NCBI GenBank assembly: GCA_031280615.1
Contig: JAITGO010000023.1
Span: forward strand, 62,001 to 126,000
Source of the DNA: Desulfobulbus sp.
Lineage (GTDB): Bacteria; Desulfobacterota; Desulfobulbia; Desulfobulbales; Desulfobulbaceae
Reading direction: 5' to 3'
DNA length: 64,000 nucleotides
The notes beneath the pieces are model-generated. The model saw only the letters and a list, made by a program, of their open reading frames with translations. It was not told the origin of the DNA and ran no database searches. Shown in pieces: positions 7,455 to 16,927 of this stretch (position 1 is the first letter of the stretch; every line of letters begins with the position of its first letter). The position numbers were made by a program, and so were the translations under genes.

Positions 7455-10142
7455 TCAGCGCTGCGGCTGGTTGTCGACCGGATAGGTGGTGCGGATGAAG
7501 GCGATGGCCTGGTCGTGCCCGGCGATTTCGCCGTCGAGCTGCATCTCGAGCAGGTGGTTGCGGATGGCCCGGAACTGGGGGCCGGGGATATAGCCCATGG
7601 CCTTGAGTTCCTCGCCGCCGACCAGGGGCGTTTCCCGCCGCAGGGTGGTGACATACTGGGAGACCGCCTGCTGGATGAATCGCTTGCGGGCAATGGTCAT
7701 CAGGTACAGCAAGCCTTCGTTGTCGAGTTCGTGCAGGAGCCAGTAGATTTCGCTGGGCCGGAGAAAGGGGCGTTTCTGCATCTCCTGGGCGATGCGCTCG
7801 GCCTCGGTCTTCTGCGCGATCAGCTTTCGCCGCTGCTTGGGTGGCAGCTCGAAGCGATCGCAGAAGGCAATCAGTTCCTTGGTGCGCGAGCGGCTCATGA
7901 TCGCCAGCAGGTAGACCATCCACGATTCCAGCTTGTCGGGCAGGTAGAGCAGATTGAACCAGGCAATGGCCTGGTTGGCCTGGGTGAGAAAGTGGAGGAA
8001 GCGGCGGTCGATCTTGAAGTTGGGGCGCAGATCCGGCCAGAGAAAGGGAAGAAGCTTGAAAGAGGCCATCCGCCGCAGGACCGGGGTGGGGTCGTCCTCG
8101 GAGAGGATCAGCTTGAGTTCGTGGAAAAAACGGGGTTCCTCGACCTGATCGAACAGGTTGAGCTGCACCGTGTTCTTGATCAGTTTCTCGGTGTGGCGGG
8201 TAATGGTGAAATCGAGCCGGCCCTCGAAGCGGATCGCCCGGAAAATGCGGGTCGGGTCCTCGACAAAGCTCAAGTTGTGCAGGGCCTGGATGCGCCGTTC
8301 CTTGAGGTCGTTCTGGCAGTTGAAGTAATCGGCCAGGACCCCGAACCGTTGCGGGTTGATGTGGATGGCCATGGCGTTGATGGTGAAGTCGCGGCGGTAG
8401 AGGTCGAGCTTGATCGAGCTGTGTTCCACCGTGGGCATGGCCGCCGGATGGTCGTAATATTCCAGCCGGGCCGTGGCCACGTCGATGCGGGTCTGGTCCG
8501 GGAAGATCACTGTGGCGGTGCCGAATTTTTCGTGGGGATGGACAATGCCGTGCCGCTGTTCGGCCAGGGCCTTGGCAAAGCGGACGCCGTCGCCCTCGAT
8601 GACGATGTCGATGTCGGTGTTCTTGACGTGGAGCAGCAGGTCGCGGACAAAGCCGCCGGCCACGTAGGCGTTGCAGCCGATGGCGGCGGCGGTCTCCCCG
8701 ATTTCGCGCAGCAGCACGATGATGTCGCGGGGCAGCACCTGGGTCATGATGCCCGCCAGGTTGCGGGTGCGTTCCACCGAGGGCCGCTCGTCGCTGCGGA
8801 GCAGGTCCGGCGAGAGGTGGGCCGGGTCGTGGACCAGCAGGCTGAGCAGGTCGGTGCGGGTGATCACGCCCACGATCGCCTCGCCCTGGACCACCGGGAT
8901 GAGCCGCTGACGGTTTTCGATGATCAGCCGCTGGATATCGGCCAGGGTGCCGCTTTCGGGAATGGTGGCGATTTCGGTGGTCATGTAGTCGGCCACCGGC
9001 AAGCTGCCCAGCTTGTGGAAAATGGCCTTTTCCGCCACCATCCTCGAGATCATGCCCAGAAAGCCGACGGGTTGCGAATCGGTATCGTGGCCGCCGTTTT
9101 CCCGGACCACCGGCAGGACGGTGACGTTGTAGCGGGTCATCAGCCGGTTGGCCTGGTCGATGCTGACATCGGGGGTGACGGTGATCACCGGCGAACTCAT
9201 GAGTTCGCCGGCCACGGCCTTGGGGCGGATATGGCGGTGGAGGAGCCCGACCAACTGTTCCTCCGCCTCGGCGATGGTCAGGTCACGGATGGTGGCCGAT
9301 GCGGCGGATGCATGCCCGCCACCGCCGAACTCGCGGGCAATGGTGCCGACGTTGACCTCCGGGATGCGGCTGCGGGCGATGAGATAGGTCCGTTCGCCCA
9401 GGCTGAGCAGGGCACAGAGCACGTCGATGTTTTCCATCTCCATCAACCGCTGGACAATGACCGCGAAATCGCCGATATAATCGGCCTTGACCAGCTTGGC
9501 GATCACCACCGGCACCCCGCAGATGACATAGGATTGCGCCTCCTGCTGCAACTGGCTGATCAGGCTGATCTGCTCAGAGGAGAGGTCCCGGGAAATGAAC
9601 TGGGTGACGATGTCGAGGTTGGCGCCGCGGGCAAGCAGCCACGAGGCGGCTTCCAGATCCTCGGGGCGGGTGGAGGAGTGGAGGAAGCTGCCTGTGTCCT
9701 CGTAGATCCCGAGCGCCATTAAAGTGAGTTCGTCCGGGCTGGGCATGATGCCCTGTTCCCGGAAGAGGCGGGTGAAGATGGTGGTGGTCGAGCCGAAGGA
9801 GGTGACGGTTTCCTCGACGCCGCGCATGTCGCCGGCGGCATCGGGGTGATGGTCGTAGAGGTGGACGACCATGCCGGGATTTTTCAGACATTCCGCCAGC
9901 CTGCCGATTCGATTCGGCTGCCGGGTATCGACCACGATCAGCCGTCGCACCTTGCTCAGGTCGATATGCTTGATCTTTTTGAATTCGTAGATGTTGCGAA
10001 ACTCCTGGGCCAGATAGTCGCGTACCGATTTTTCCTGCGATCCCGGAAAGACGAGTTCAGCCTCGGGATAGAGCCTTTTGGCGGCGACCATGGCGGCCAG
10101 GCTGTCGAAGTCGGCGCCGATATGGGTGGTGATGATATCCAT
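7455..10142 (-). CDS. DHH-CBS-CBS-tRNA nucleotidyltransferase fusion (CCA/A-adding enzyme)
   Basis: An 895-residue fusion protein starting at the ATG read from 10142. Domain order is a DHH phosphoesterase (DFDSLAA near 11, DHH at 97-99), DHHA1 (GGGGHASAA at 273-281), two CBS domains (about 314-435: MSSPVITVTPD and MTTEIATIPESG) and a class II nucleotidyltransferase head (GGFVRD at 496-501, catalytic DID at 510-512, RRDFTINAMA). A C-terminal tRNA-binding domain follows. The head adds C and/or A to tRNA 3' ends. The DHH part may act as a 3'-end nuclease, and CBS domains usually sense adenine nucleotides. Related long forms are known in Deltaproteobacteria and Aquificae. Whether it adds CCA or only A cannot be read from sequence. 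Confidence 0.92.
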   Translation of the reverse strand: MDIITTHIGADFDSLAAMVAAKRLYPEAELVFPGSQEKSVRDYLAQEFRNIYEFKKIKHIDLSKVRRLIVVDTRQPNRIGRLAECLKNPGMVVHLYDHHPDAAGDMRGVEETVTSFGSTTTIFTRLFREQGIMPSPDELTLMALGIYEDTGSFLHSSTRPEDLEAASWLLARGANLDIVTQFISRDLSSEQISLISQLQQEAQSYVICGVPVVIAKLVKADYIGDFAVIVQRLMEMENIDVLCALLSLGERTYLIARSRIPEVNVGTIAREFGGGGHASAASATIRDLTIAEAEEQLVGLLHRHIRPKAVAGELMSSPVITVTPDVSIDQANRLMTRYNVTVLPVVRENGGHDTDSQPVGFLGMISRMVAEKAIFHKLGSLPVADYMTTEIATIPESGTLADIQRLIIENRQRLIPVVQGEAIVGVITRTDLLSLLVHDPAHLSPDLLRSDERPSVERTRNLAGIMTQVLPRDIIVLLREIGETAAAIGCNAYVAGGFVRDLLLHVKNTDIDIVIEGDGVRFAKALAEQRHGIVHPHEKFGTATVIFPDQTRIDVATARLEYYDHPAAMPTVEHSSIKLDLYRRDFTINAMAIHINPQRFGVLADYFNCQNDLKERRIQALHNLSFVEDPTRIFRAIRFEGRLDFTITRHTEKLIKNTVQLNLFDQVEEPRFFHELKLILSEDDPTPVLRRMASFKLLPFLWPDLRPNFKIDRRFLHFLTQANQAIAWFNLLYLPDKLESWMVYLLAIMSRSRTKELIAFCDRFELPPKQRRKLIAQKTEAERIAQEMQKRPFLRPSEIYWLLHELDNEGLLYLMTIARKRFIQQAVSQYVTTLRRETPLVGGEELKAMGYIPGPQFRAIRNHLLEMQLDGEIAGHDQAIAFIRTTYPVDNQPQR

Positions 10143-10348
10143 GGCGCCGATTATACACCAAGAAAAGTGTCTGTAAAGAGAACGCCCGCACCCGTTTCGA
10201 TGCAAACGACGGTTTTTGGAGGTGCGGATCGCCCAGATCGCCCTCTTGCGCCAACAGCGTGATTTTATTGTCACTTGAACGCGGACATCCCGCGTGCGGA
10301 TCGGGATGGCGGCGGCAAGAAAATCATTGATCGGCCATGCCTTGCCGC

Positions 10349-10377
10349 TTGACAAATATTTGTCAATGCTCTATTTT
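10349..10377 (+). promoter_or_regulatory. Sigma-70-type promoter of the tRNA-Gly gene, overlapping a perfect palindrome
   Basis: TTGACA at 10349-10354 and TATTTT at 10372-10377 are separated by 17 bases, placing transcription start close to the tRNA 5' end at 10403. The -35 box is the left end of the 18-bp perfect palindrome TTGACAAATATTTGTCAA (10349-10366), which could be an operator. Confidence 0.75.
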
Positions 10378-10402
10378 GGTGAACTTCCTTGAGAACGGCA
10401 GA

Positions 10403-10478
10403 GCGGGTGTAGCTCAGTTGGCAGAGCACAAGCTTCCCAAGCTTGGGGTCGCGGGTTCGAGCCCCGTTGCCCGCTCCA
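10403..10478 (+). tRNA. tRNA-Gly (anticodon CCC)
   Basis: A complete cloverleaf can be folded by eye. The acceptor is GCGGGTG with TGCCCGC, the D arm GCTC...GAGC, the anticodon stem CAAGC/GCTTG around TTCCCAA (anticodon CCC) and the T arm GCGGG-TTCGAGC-CCCGT. The CCA end is encoded. A strong promoter lies upstream and a terminator downstream at 10555. Confidence 0.95.
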
Positions 10479-10554
10479 AAAGGAAGTTGGCCCCGGCGCC
10501 ACAGTTGCTTAGATCCCTGCCGGGGTCGGCATCGGAAATGCCGGTGTTTTGCGA

Positions 10555-10581
10555 AAGTGGGCTCTGCCCGCTTTTTTTATT
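10555..10581 (+). terminator. Terminator downstream of tRNA-Gly
   Basis: AGTGGGC pairs with GCCCGCT (one G-T pair) around TCT and is followed by seven T residues. It ends the tRNA transcript ahead of rimP, so the rimP operon must start after it or read through it. Confidence 0.75.
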
Positions 10582-10697
10582 GTCTTTTGCCGCGCTCCGG
10601 TTGCATTGCCGATGCCGGAGGAGCGGACGCTCGGCACAGGCAGGGATCGGCGCGATACTGGCGCCACGGGTCAGTCGAAAGAAAACGGTTGCATGCT

Positions 10698-11159
10698 GTG
10701 GAAGAAGCGACGGATAGATTACTCACGACAATTCGGGGTTTTGCCGAGCCCCTGTTGGCCGACATGGGGATGGAGTTGGTGGAGATCCAGTTCCGCCGGG
10801 AAGGGCACGGCTGGGTGCTCCGATTGTTCATCGACAAGGAAGGTGGCGTCGCCATCGACGACTGTGTTGCGGTGAGCAGAGAAATCAGCGCCTATCTCGA
10901 GGTGGAAGACCTGATCGATCACGCCTATCATCTCGAGGTCTCCTCGCCCGGCTTGGAGCGGCCGCTCAAGAAGCGGGACGATTTTATCCGCTTCGCCGGC
11001 AAGCTGGCCCGGATCAAGCTGCGGGAGGCCGCGGCCGGACAGCGGGTGCTCGTCGGCACCTTGCAGGGCATGGAAGGAGACTCGGTGGTGTTGACGCTGG
11101 ACGGGGAAACCGTCCGGGTCGACATGGAAAATATATCAAAGGCACGCCTGACGCTGTAA
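10698..11159 (+). CDS. rimP: Ribosome maturation factor RimP
   Basis: About 153 residues from the GTG at 10698. Other possible starts upstream include a TTG at 10689, and no strong ribosome site decides between them. RimP helps assemble the 30S subunit. The family pattern is clear: GFAEPLLADMGMELVEIQFRREG, LRLFIDKEGGVAIDDCVAVSREIS, and YHLEVSSPGLERPLKKRDDFIRFAG, followed by the C-terminal SH3-like part. It is the first gene of the classical rimP-nusA-infB operon. Confidence 0.92.
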   Translation: MEEATDRLLTTIRGFAEPLLADMGMELVEIQFRREGHGWVLRLFIDKEGGVAIDDCVAVSREISAYLEVEDLIDHAYHLEVSSPGLERPLKKRDDFIRFAGKLARIKLREAAAGQRVLVGTLQGMEGDSVVLTLDGETVRVDMENISKARLTL

Positions 11160-11202
11160 GTTCGCAGGAACATGCAAACGATTGCCTGAGTTGGAGTACG
11201 AC

Positions 11203-12546
11203 ATGGTTGGAACAGAAAATCTCAAACGAATCGTCGATCAAATTTGTCGGGACAAGGGCATTGACCGCGCCTTGCTGATCGATGCCATCGAAGAGGCCGT
11301 TCGCTCGGCTGTCCGGAAAAAATTCGGCAATCGCAGGGAGATCGAAGTTCAATTCAGCGAAGACCTAGGCGAAGTCGAGGTCTTCCAGTATCGCACGGTG
11401 GTGGACGAGGTCTACGACGAAGAAACCGAGATCTCGTTGGAAGAGGCCCGGCGGCTCGACCCCGAGGCCGAGCTCGACGACGATCTCGGCGAGAAGCTGG
11501 ACAATATCGCCGACTTGGGCCGCATCGCCGCCCAGTCCGCCAAGCAGGTCATCATTCATCGGATGCGCGACGCCGAGCGCGACGTCATCTTCGATATGTA
11601 CCGCGACCGCGAAGGGAGCATCGTCAACGGGATCGTCCAGCGGTTCGAGCGCGGCGACATGATCATCAACCTCGGACGCACCGACGCCATTTTGCCCCGC
11701 GAGGGCCAAATCCCGAAACGGTCGTACAAGCAGGGGGATCGCATCCGGGCCTATCTGCAGGAAGTGCGCCGCGAAGTCCGGGAAAGCGGCAAGTTCCGCG
11801 ATGCCCAGCTGATCCTGAGCCGAACCTGCAACGAATTCTTGATCAAACTGTTTGAGATGGAGGTCCCGGAAATCGCCGAGGGCATCGTCAAAATCATGGG
11901 GGCCAGCCGCGAGCCGGGATTTCGAGCCAAGATCGCCGTTTCCTCCATCGAATCGGATGTGGATCCGGTGGGCGCCTGCGTCGGCCTCAAGGGCTCGCGG
12001 GTCCAGAACGTGGTGCAGGAGCTGCAGGGCGAGCGGATCGACATCGTGCCTTGGAGCCCGGATCCGGCCAAATATGTGTACAATGCCCTGGCGCCGGCGG
12101 AAGTGTCGATGGTCGTCATCGAAGACGAGAGAAAAACCATGCTGGTGGTGGTGCCCGACGATCAGTTGTCCTTGGCCATTGGCCGCCAGGGGCAAAACGT
12201 GCGCCTGGCCTCCCGGCTGTTGAATTGGAAGATCGACGTCAAGAGCGAGACTCGCTACACCAATCTGGAAAATGCCAGCTACCGCAGCCTGCTCGAGGTC
12301 GAGGGCGTGGACGAGGGCTTGGCCGACCGGCTGTTTGCGGCCGGCATAGCCTCGGCCGGTCTGTTGGCCGGGATGGAAACCGAGAAATTGATGGCCCTGG
12401 CGCGCCTGGATGAGGAAAAGACCAAGGCCCTGCAGGAAAAGGCCGCCCTGGTGCAACCGCCGGAGGCTCCCGAGGCGCCGGCCGCTGCAGCCGGGGAAGA
12501 CGCGGGTGCCGATGCGGCCGAGACGTCGGAGGACGGGCCGGCCTGA
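11203..12546 (+). CDS. nusA: Transcription termination/antitermination factor NusA
   Basis: About 447 residues from the ATG at 11203 (GGAG 6 bases upstream). The N-terminal RNA-polymerase-binding domain comes first, then S1 (GSIVNGIVQRFERGDMIINLG), KH1 (PVGACVGLKGSRVQNVVQEL) and KH2 (LSLAIGRQGQNVRLASRL). A single helix-hairpin-helix-like C-terminal repeat (LEVEGVDEGLADRLFAAG) and an acidic Ala/Glu tail follow. NusA binds elongating polymerase and modulates pausing and termination. It overlaps ylxR by one base (TGATG). Confidence 0.96.
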   Translation: MVGTENLKRIVDQICRDKGIDRALLIDAIEEAVRSAVRKKFGNRREIEVQFSEDLGEVEVFQYRTVVDEVYDEETEISLEEARRLDPEAELDDDLGEKLDNIADLGRIAAQSAKQVIIHRMRDAERDVIFDMYRDREGSIVNGIVQRFERGDMIINLGRTDAILPREGQIPKRSYKQGDRIRAYLQEVRREVRESGKFRDAQLILSRTCNEFLIKLFEMEVPEIAEGIVKIMGASREPGFRAKIAVSSIESDVDPVGACVGLKGSRVQNVVQELQGERIDIVPWSPDPAKYVYNALAPAEVSMVVIEDERKTMLVVVPDDQLSLAIGRQGQNVRLASRLLNWKIDVKSETRYTNLENASYRSLLEVEGVDEGLADRLFAAGIASAGLLAGMETEKLMALARLDEEKTKALQEKAALVQPPEAPEAPAAAAGEDAGADAAETSEDGPA

Positions 12547-12788
12547 TGCGGCGAGGGCATGTCCCGCTGCGGACCTGCCGGGGCTGCGGCCACAAGGGGC
12601 CACAGGCGGAAATGCTGCGGTTCGTCCTGGCCGCAGGCGAGCTGGTCGCGGACCAGCTCGGCGCCCTGGCTGGTCGAGGAATATATTGCTGCAACCACAC
12701 TACCTGCCGTGAACGGTTGGCAAAAAGCAAAAAAATCCGAAAACGGATTGATCGTGCCGGGCGGGGTACAGAGGAAGGGAGCGTTTGA
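12546..12788 (+). CDS. ylxR: YlxR family nucleic-acid-binding protein
   Basis: An 80-residue DUF448 protein with [19 protein letters not shown], the GRGIYCC signature and a basic tail. Family members lie between nusA and infB in most bacteria. They are thought to bind RNA or, in some species, to act in regulation. The start codon overlaps the nusA stop, and its own TGA overlaps the infB ATG, so the three genes are probably translationally coupled. Confidence 0.92.
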   Translation: MRRGHVPLRTCRGCGHKGPQAEMLRFVLAAGELVADQLGALAGRGIYCCNHTTCRERLAKSKKIRKRIDRAGRGTEEGSV

Positions 12789-15529
12789 TGAGCAAGGTTC
12801 GTATATACGATCTCGCCAAGGAGTTCGGACTCAAGAGCAAGGAGCTGGCCGACAAGCTGGTCGCAATGGGCTATGCCATTGCCAGCCCCAGTTCGAGCGT
12901 TGAGGATGATGTGGCCGCAGATATTCGCAGAAAATTGACGGGCGATGCCTCGCCTGACTCCGGGGCGAGACGGATCGAGCTGAAAAACAAGCCCGAGCCC
13001 GCCGCCAAGGCCAAGACCGTGGTTCGGCGTCGCTCCAAGGCGGACAAGGAAGAAGCGGCTAAAAAACAGGAAGAGGCCGAAACGCTCGCCCTGGAAGCGG
13101 AAATCCAGGCCCTGGCGGCACGGTTGGAGGATAAGGCACCAGTCGCCGAGGCGCCGCCGGCCCAGGCCGAAGAACTTCTCACTCCGCCCCAGGCGGAGGA
13201 GTTGCCGCTGGATGACGCCTTGGCCGAGCAGCAGCCTCCGGCCTCTGCGCCCGCCGAAGCGGTGGCCGAAGAGGCCGCGGCAGAGCCCGAAGCCGGTGAG
13301 ACGGCCGGGGAGACGCGCGTAGAGCCTGTGCTTGCGCCGGCAACCGCACCGCCGCCGGTGGCCGGAGACGCCGCCGAGGAAGAGGCGCGAAAGCCGAAGC
13401 AACTGGCCAAGGTAGTGGGACGCGTGGTCATCCCGGTGCCGGAGAAACGGGTGAAGCCGGTTCAGAAAAAGCCGGCGCGCCCGACGGCTCGGCCTCTCCC
13501 CGGAGAGACGTCGACGGAGGTGCCGGTGGCCAAGGACGATGCCGCCCGAGGCGACAAGGCCAAGAAAAAAAGCAAGCGGGTAGTTGCCGTTCAGACGGAG
13601 GAGGAAGGTCTCAACCGAAAGGGCGCCAAGGGACAGAAGAAGGGAAAAGGCCGGATCGATTTCAGCCCGGACGGCGATGTCGAATTCATGCGACCCCGCA
13701 AAGGCAAAAAAAGAAAAGAGAGCGGCAAGAAGGATCTGCTGATGTCGCAGGTGGCCGAAACCAAGGCGATCAAGCGTCGGATTAAGGTGGTTTCCACCAT
13801 CAGTGTCGGCGATCTGGCCAAACGGATGGGGATCAAGGCCAGCGAGGTGATTGCCGCCCTGATGCGTCTCGGAGTGCTGGCCACCCTCAACCAGGCCCTG
13901 GACGTCGACACCGCCGCCCTGGTGTCGGCCGACTTCGGCTACGAGGTCGAGCAGGCCATGACCGAAGAGCTGGAACTGGAGGCATTGCAGGAGCAGGAAA
14001 GCGAGTCGGGCGGCGTGGGCCTGCCCCGGCCGCCGGTGGTCACGGTCATGGGCCATGTCGACCACGGTAAGACCTCGATCCTCGATGCCATTCGCAAGAC
14101 CGACGTGGCGGCGGGCGAGGCGGGCGGCATCACCCAGCACATCGGCGCCTACCATGTCCAGGCCCCCTCGGGTGACCTGACCTTTGTCGATACGCCCGGC
14201 CATGCCGCCTTTACCGAAATGCGCTCGCGGGGCGCCAAGGTCACCGACATCGTCGTCCTGGTCGTGGCCGCCGACGATGGGGTCATGGACCAGACCAAGG
14301 AGGCTATCGCCCATGCCAAGGCGGCCGAGGTGCCCCTGGTGGTCGCGGTCAACAAGATCGACAAGGACAATGCCGATCCCGACCGGGTTCGCCGTGAATT
14401 GAGCGACTTCGGTCTCATCCCCGAAAGTTGGGGCGGCACCACCATCTACTGCGAGACCTCGGCCAAGAAAGGAATCGGGATCGAGGAATTGCTGGAGTCG
14501 ATCCAACTTCAGGCGGAAATCCTCGAGTTGCGGGCCGATCCTGGCCGCCGCGCCAAGGGAACGGTCATCGAGGCGCAGCTGCACAAGGGGCGTGGCCCGG
14601 TGGCCACGGTGCTGGTGCAGGAAGGCACCCTGAGGCCGGGCGATAATTTCGTGGCCGGTATCTACAGCGGCAAGGTGCGACTGCTGACCAACGAGCGCGG
14701 CGAACAGGTCCAGGAGGCCGGTCCGTCCATCCCGGTCGAGGTGCAGGGCATCTCCGGCGTGCCTCAAGCCGGCGACGAATTCGTCGTTCTTGCCGACGAG
14801 AAGATGGCCAAATCGGTAGCTTCGGCTCGGCAGCTCAAGGCACGGGAAACCGAATTGGCATCGGTTTCCAAGGTTTCGCTCGACAATCTCTTCGAGAAGA
14901 TGGCCGAGCAGGAGATCAAGGAATTGCGGGTCATCCTCCGCGCCGACGTGCAAGGAACGCTCCAAGCCTTCGGCCAGGCGGCGGAAAGTCTGTCGACCAA
15001 GGCGATCCGAGTCCGTTCCCTGCATGAGGGGACCGGATCGATCACGGAAAACGACATCCACCTGGCCGCCGCCTCGGATGCGATCATCATTGGGTTCAAT
15101 GTTCGCCCCGCGGTCAAGGTGAAGGAGTTGGCCGAGCGGGAAGGGGTCGACGTCCGCTCCTACGACGTCATCTACCATGCCTTGGAAGACATCGAAAAAG
15201 CGATGAAAGGCATGTTGGAGCCGACCTACGAGGAACGAGTGATCGGCACCGCCGACGTGCGCGAAACCTTCCAGGTGCCCAAGGTGGGGATCATCGCCGG
15301 CTGTTCTGTCATTGCCGGCAAGATCGAGCGCAATGCCCGGGTGCGGGTGCTCCGCGAAGGGGTGGTGGTCTATACCGGCAAAATTTCTTCGTTGCGGCGG
15401 TTCAAGGACGATGTCAAGGAAGTGCTCACCGGTTTCGAATGCGGCATAGGGGTCGAGAACTTCAACGACATCAAGGTTGGCGACAACCTGGAAGCCTTTG
15501 TCCTCGACGAGGTGGAAGCAACTCTGTAG
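12788..15529 (+). CDS. infB: Translation initiation factor IF-2
   Basis: A 913-residue GTPase that delivers initiator tRNA to the ribosome. The N-terminal IF2_N helix bundle ([21 protein letters not shown]) is followed by a long Ala/Glu/Pro- and Lys-rich linker (about residues 55-320). A second IF2_N-like segment ([20 protein letters not shown]) follows. The G domain begins near residue 420 with G1 [20 protein letters not shown]3 DTPGHAAF and G4 NKID. Domains II, III and C2 are complete. The ATG at 12788 overlaps the ylxR stop, with GGAAGGGAG upstream. The long linker is common in Deltaproteobacteria. Confidence 0.97.
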   Translation: MSKVRIYDLAKEFGLKSKELADKLVAMGYAIASPSSSVEDDVAADIRRKLTGDASPDSGARRIELKNKPEPAAKAKTVVRRRSKADKEEAAKKQEEAETLALEAEIQALAARLEDKAPVAEAPPAQAEELLTPPQAEELPLDDALAEQQPPASAPAEAVAEEAAAEPEAGETAGETRVEPVLAPATAPPPVAGDAAEEEARKPKQLAKVVGRVVIPVPEKRVKPVQKKPARPTARPLPGETSTEVPVAKDDAARGDKAKKKSKRVVAVQTEEEGLNRKGAKGQKKGKGRIDFSPDGDVEFMRPRKGKKRKESGKKDLLMSQVAETKAIKRRIKVVSTISVGDLAKRMGIKASEVIAALMRLGVLATLNQALDVDTAALVSADFGYEVEQAMTEELELEALQEQESESGGVGLPRPPVVTVMGHVDHGKTSILDAIRKTDVAAGEAGGITQHIGAYHVQAPSGDLTFVDTPGHAAFTEMRSRGAKVTDIVVLVVAADDGVMDQTKEAIAHAKAAEVPLVVAVNKIDKDNADPDRVRRELSDFGLIPESWGGTTIYCETSAKKGIGIEELLESIQLQAEILELRADPGRRAKGTVIEAQLHKGRGPVATVLVQEGTLRPGDNFVAGIYSGKVRLLTNERGEQVQEAGPSIPVEVQGISGVPQAGDEFVVLADEKMAKSVASARQLKARETELASVSKVSLDNLFEKMAEQEIKELRVILRADVQGTLQAFGQAAESLSTKAIRVRSLHEGTGSITENDIHLAAASDAIIIGFNVRPAVKVKELAEREGVDVRSYDVIYHALEDIEKAMKGMLEPTYEERVIGTADVRETFQVPKVGIIAGCSVIAGKIERNARVRVLREGVVVYTGKISSLRRFKDDVKEVLTGFECGIGVENFNDIKVGDNLEAFVLDEVEATL

Positions 15530-15545
15530 ACGATCGATACTGGTT

Positions 15546-15941
15546 ATGGATTTCGATTTCAAGCTCCCCGGCCTGGGCCGCCCGGAAAGCTCGCGGCCCA
15601 AGCGGGTGGCCGAGGCGGTCAAGAACGAGTTGACCATCCTCCTGCTGCAGCAAGTCGCGGACCCACGTCTGGCGGCAGTCCGTATCTCCAAGGTGGTGGT
15701 GACGCCCGATCTCAAACAGGCCAAGATTTACTTCACCGTCCCGGTCGAGCAGGAGAGCGGTCCGGCGCTGCAGGGCATGAGGAGCGCTAAAGGTTTTTTC
15801 CGCAGCCATCTGGCCAAGACCGTCAACTTGCGCTACACGCCCGATTTGCTTTTTTACTATGACAGCCTCAATGAAGAGGCGGCACGGATCGACAATCTGT
15901 TCCGCCAAATCGAGGAGGAGAGAAAGCATGAGCAGTCCTGA
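15546..15941 (+). CDS. rbfA: Ribosome-binding factor A
   Basis: A 131-residue KH-like cold-shock and 16S-maturation factor. RPKRVAEAVKNELTILLLQQVADPRL and the ISKVVVTPDLKQAKIYF strand are typical, as is LRYTPDLLFYYDSLNEEAARID. The start is the ATG at 15546. A longer frame upstream would overlap infB. Its 3' end overlaps nrnA by 14 bases. Confidence 0.95.
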   Translation: MDFDFKLPGLGRPESSRPKRVAEAVKNELTILLLQQVADPRLAAVRISKVVVTPDLKQAKIYFTVPVEQESGPALQGMRSAKGFFRSHLAKTVNLRYTPDLLFYYDSLNEEAARIDNLFRQIEEERKHEQS

Positions 15942-16920
15942 GCTAGCGGTAGCCGAGGCCATCCGCGCCAAAGGGCATATCCTGTTGGCCACCCATTTCA
16001 ATCCCGATGGCGACGCGCTGGGTTCCCTGCTCGGCCTGGCGGACATCCTCGAAGGCATGGGCAAGAAGGTGTTCCGCTATCTGGAGGAACCGGTTCCTTC
16101 GATCTACCGCTTTCTGCCCGGCTGCGGCCAAACCCAGACCGAGATGGACAAGGTACGGGAATTCGTCGCCCGGGCGGGGGACGATTTCCTCGCCCTCTGC
16201 CTGGACTGCGGCGATACCCACCGTTTGGGCAGGCACGGTGCCGAGTTGATCGGGTTCCGGCCCTTGATGGTGATCGACCACCACCGCGGCAACGACGGGT
16301 TCGGCGATTGCGACTGGATCGAGCCGCACCGCTCGTCCACCGCCGAGATGGTGTACGATCTGGTCATGACCTTGGGCGCGGACATTTCCGCCAGAGCGGC
16401 GGAATGCCTGTTTGCGGCCATCAACACCGACACGGGCTCGTTCCGGTACGAATCCACCAGCAGTCACACCTTTGCGGTGGCCGGCGATCTGGTTCGCCGG
16501 GGCGTGAATCCGGCCCAGGTGGGCAACGACCTGTACGAGAACTACACCCTGGGCCGGCTACGGCTGATGCAGGAGGTGCTGGCCACCCTGGAAATGCACG
16601 AGCGGGATCGGATCGCCATCATCCGGGTGAGCCAGAAGATGCTGGAGCGTACCTTCACCACCATGGAGGATACCGAATACTTCATCAACCTGCCCCGGGC
16701 CGTCAGTTCGGTGCGGGTGGCGGTATTCCTCAAGGAGGTCGCGCCGCTCCATATTTCCGTCAGCCTTCGGGCTAAGGGCAAATGCGACGTTTCCCTGATC
16801 GCCGCCCGGTTCAACGGCGGCGGCCACCGCAATGCCAGCGGGTTCAGGATCAAGGGGCAGAGCATGGAGGAGGCGCGCGATACCCTGTTGCGCGTGCTGC
16901 GGCCAGAGGTGCAGGGATAA
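15928..16920 (+). CDS. nrnA: DHH/DHHA1 bifunctional oligoribonuclease / PAP phosphatase
   Basis: A 330-residue NrnA-type phosphoesterase that degrades nanoRNAs and may hydrolyse 3'-phosphoadenosine-5'-phosphate. DHH-family motifs are THFNPDGDALGS, LDCGDTHRLGR, VIDHHRGNDGFGD and the DHHA1 motif FNGGGHRNASGF. The start has GAGGAGAG upstream and lies inside the end of rbfA. It sits between rbfA and truB, as in many Firmicutes and Deltaproteobacteria. Confidence 0.92.
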   Translation: MSSPELAVAEAIRAKGHILLATHFNPDGDALGSLLGLADILEGMGKKVFRYLEEPVPSIYRFLPGCGQTQTEMDKVREFVARAGDDFLALCLDCGDTHRLGRHGAELIGFRPLMVIDHHRGNDGFGDCDWIEPHRSSTAEMVYDLVMTLGADISARAAECLFAAINTDTGSFRYESTSSHTFAVAGDLVRRGVNPAQVGNDLYENYTLGRLRLMQEVLATLEMHERDRIAIIRVSQKMLERTFTTMEDTEYFINLPRAVSSVRVAVFLKEVAPLHISVSLRAKGKCDVSLIAARFNGGGHRNASGFRIKGQSMEEARDTLLRVLRPEVQG

Positions 16921-16927
16921 GACACCG

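Noticed and set aside
7398..9722. 774-residue plus-strand open frame opposite the CCA-adding fusion
   Set aside because: No recognisable motif. The minus-strand gene carries clear catalytic residues across the same bases.
10479..10697. Small RNA gene or leader peptide between the tRNA and rimP
   Set aside because: Only a terminator hairpin is clear. No conserved RNA fold or start signal could be supported by eye.
12239..15724. Very long minus-strand open frame opposite infB
   Set aside because: It mirrors the infB codons. Its composition is His/Gly/Asp-rich with no domain, and it has no ribosome site.
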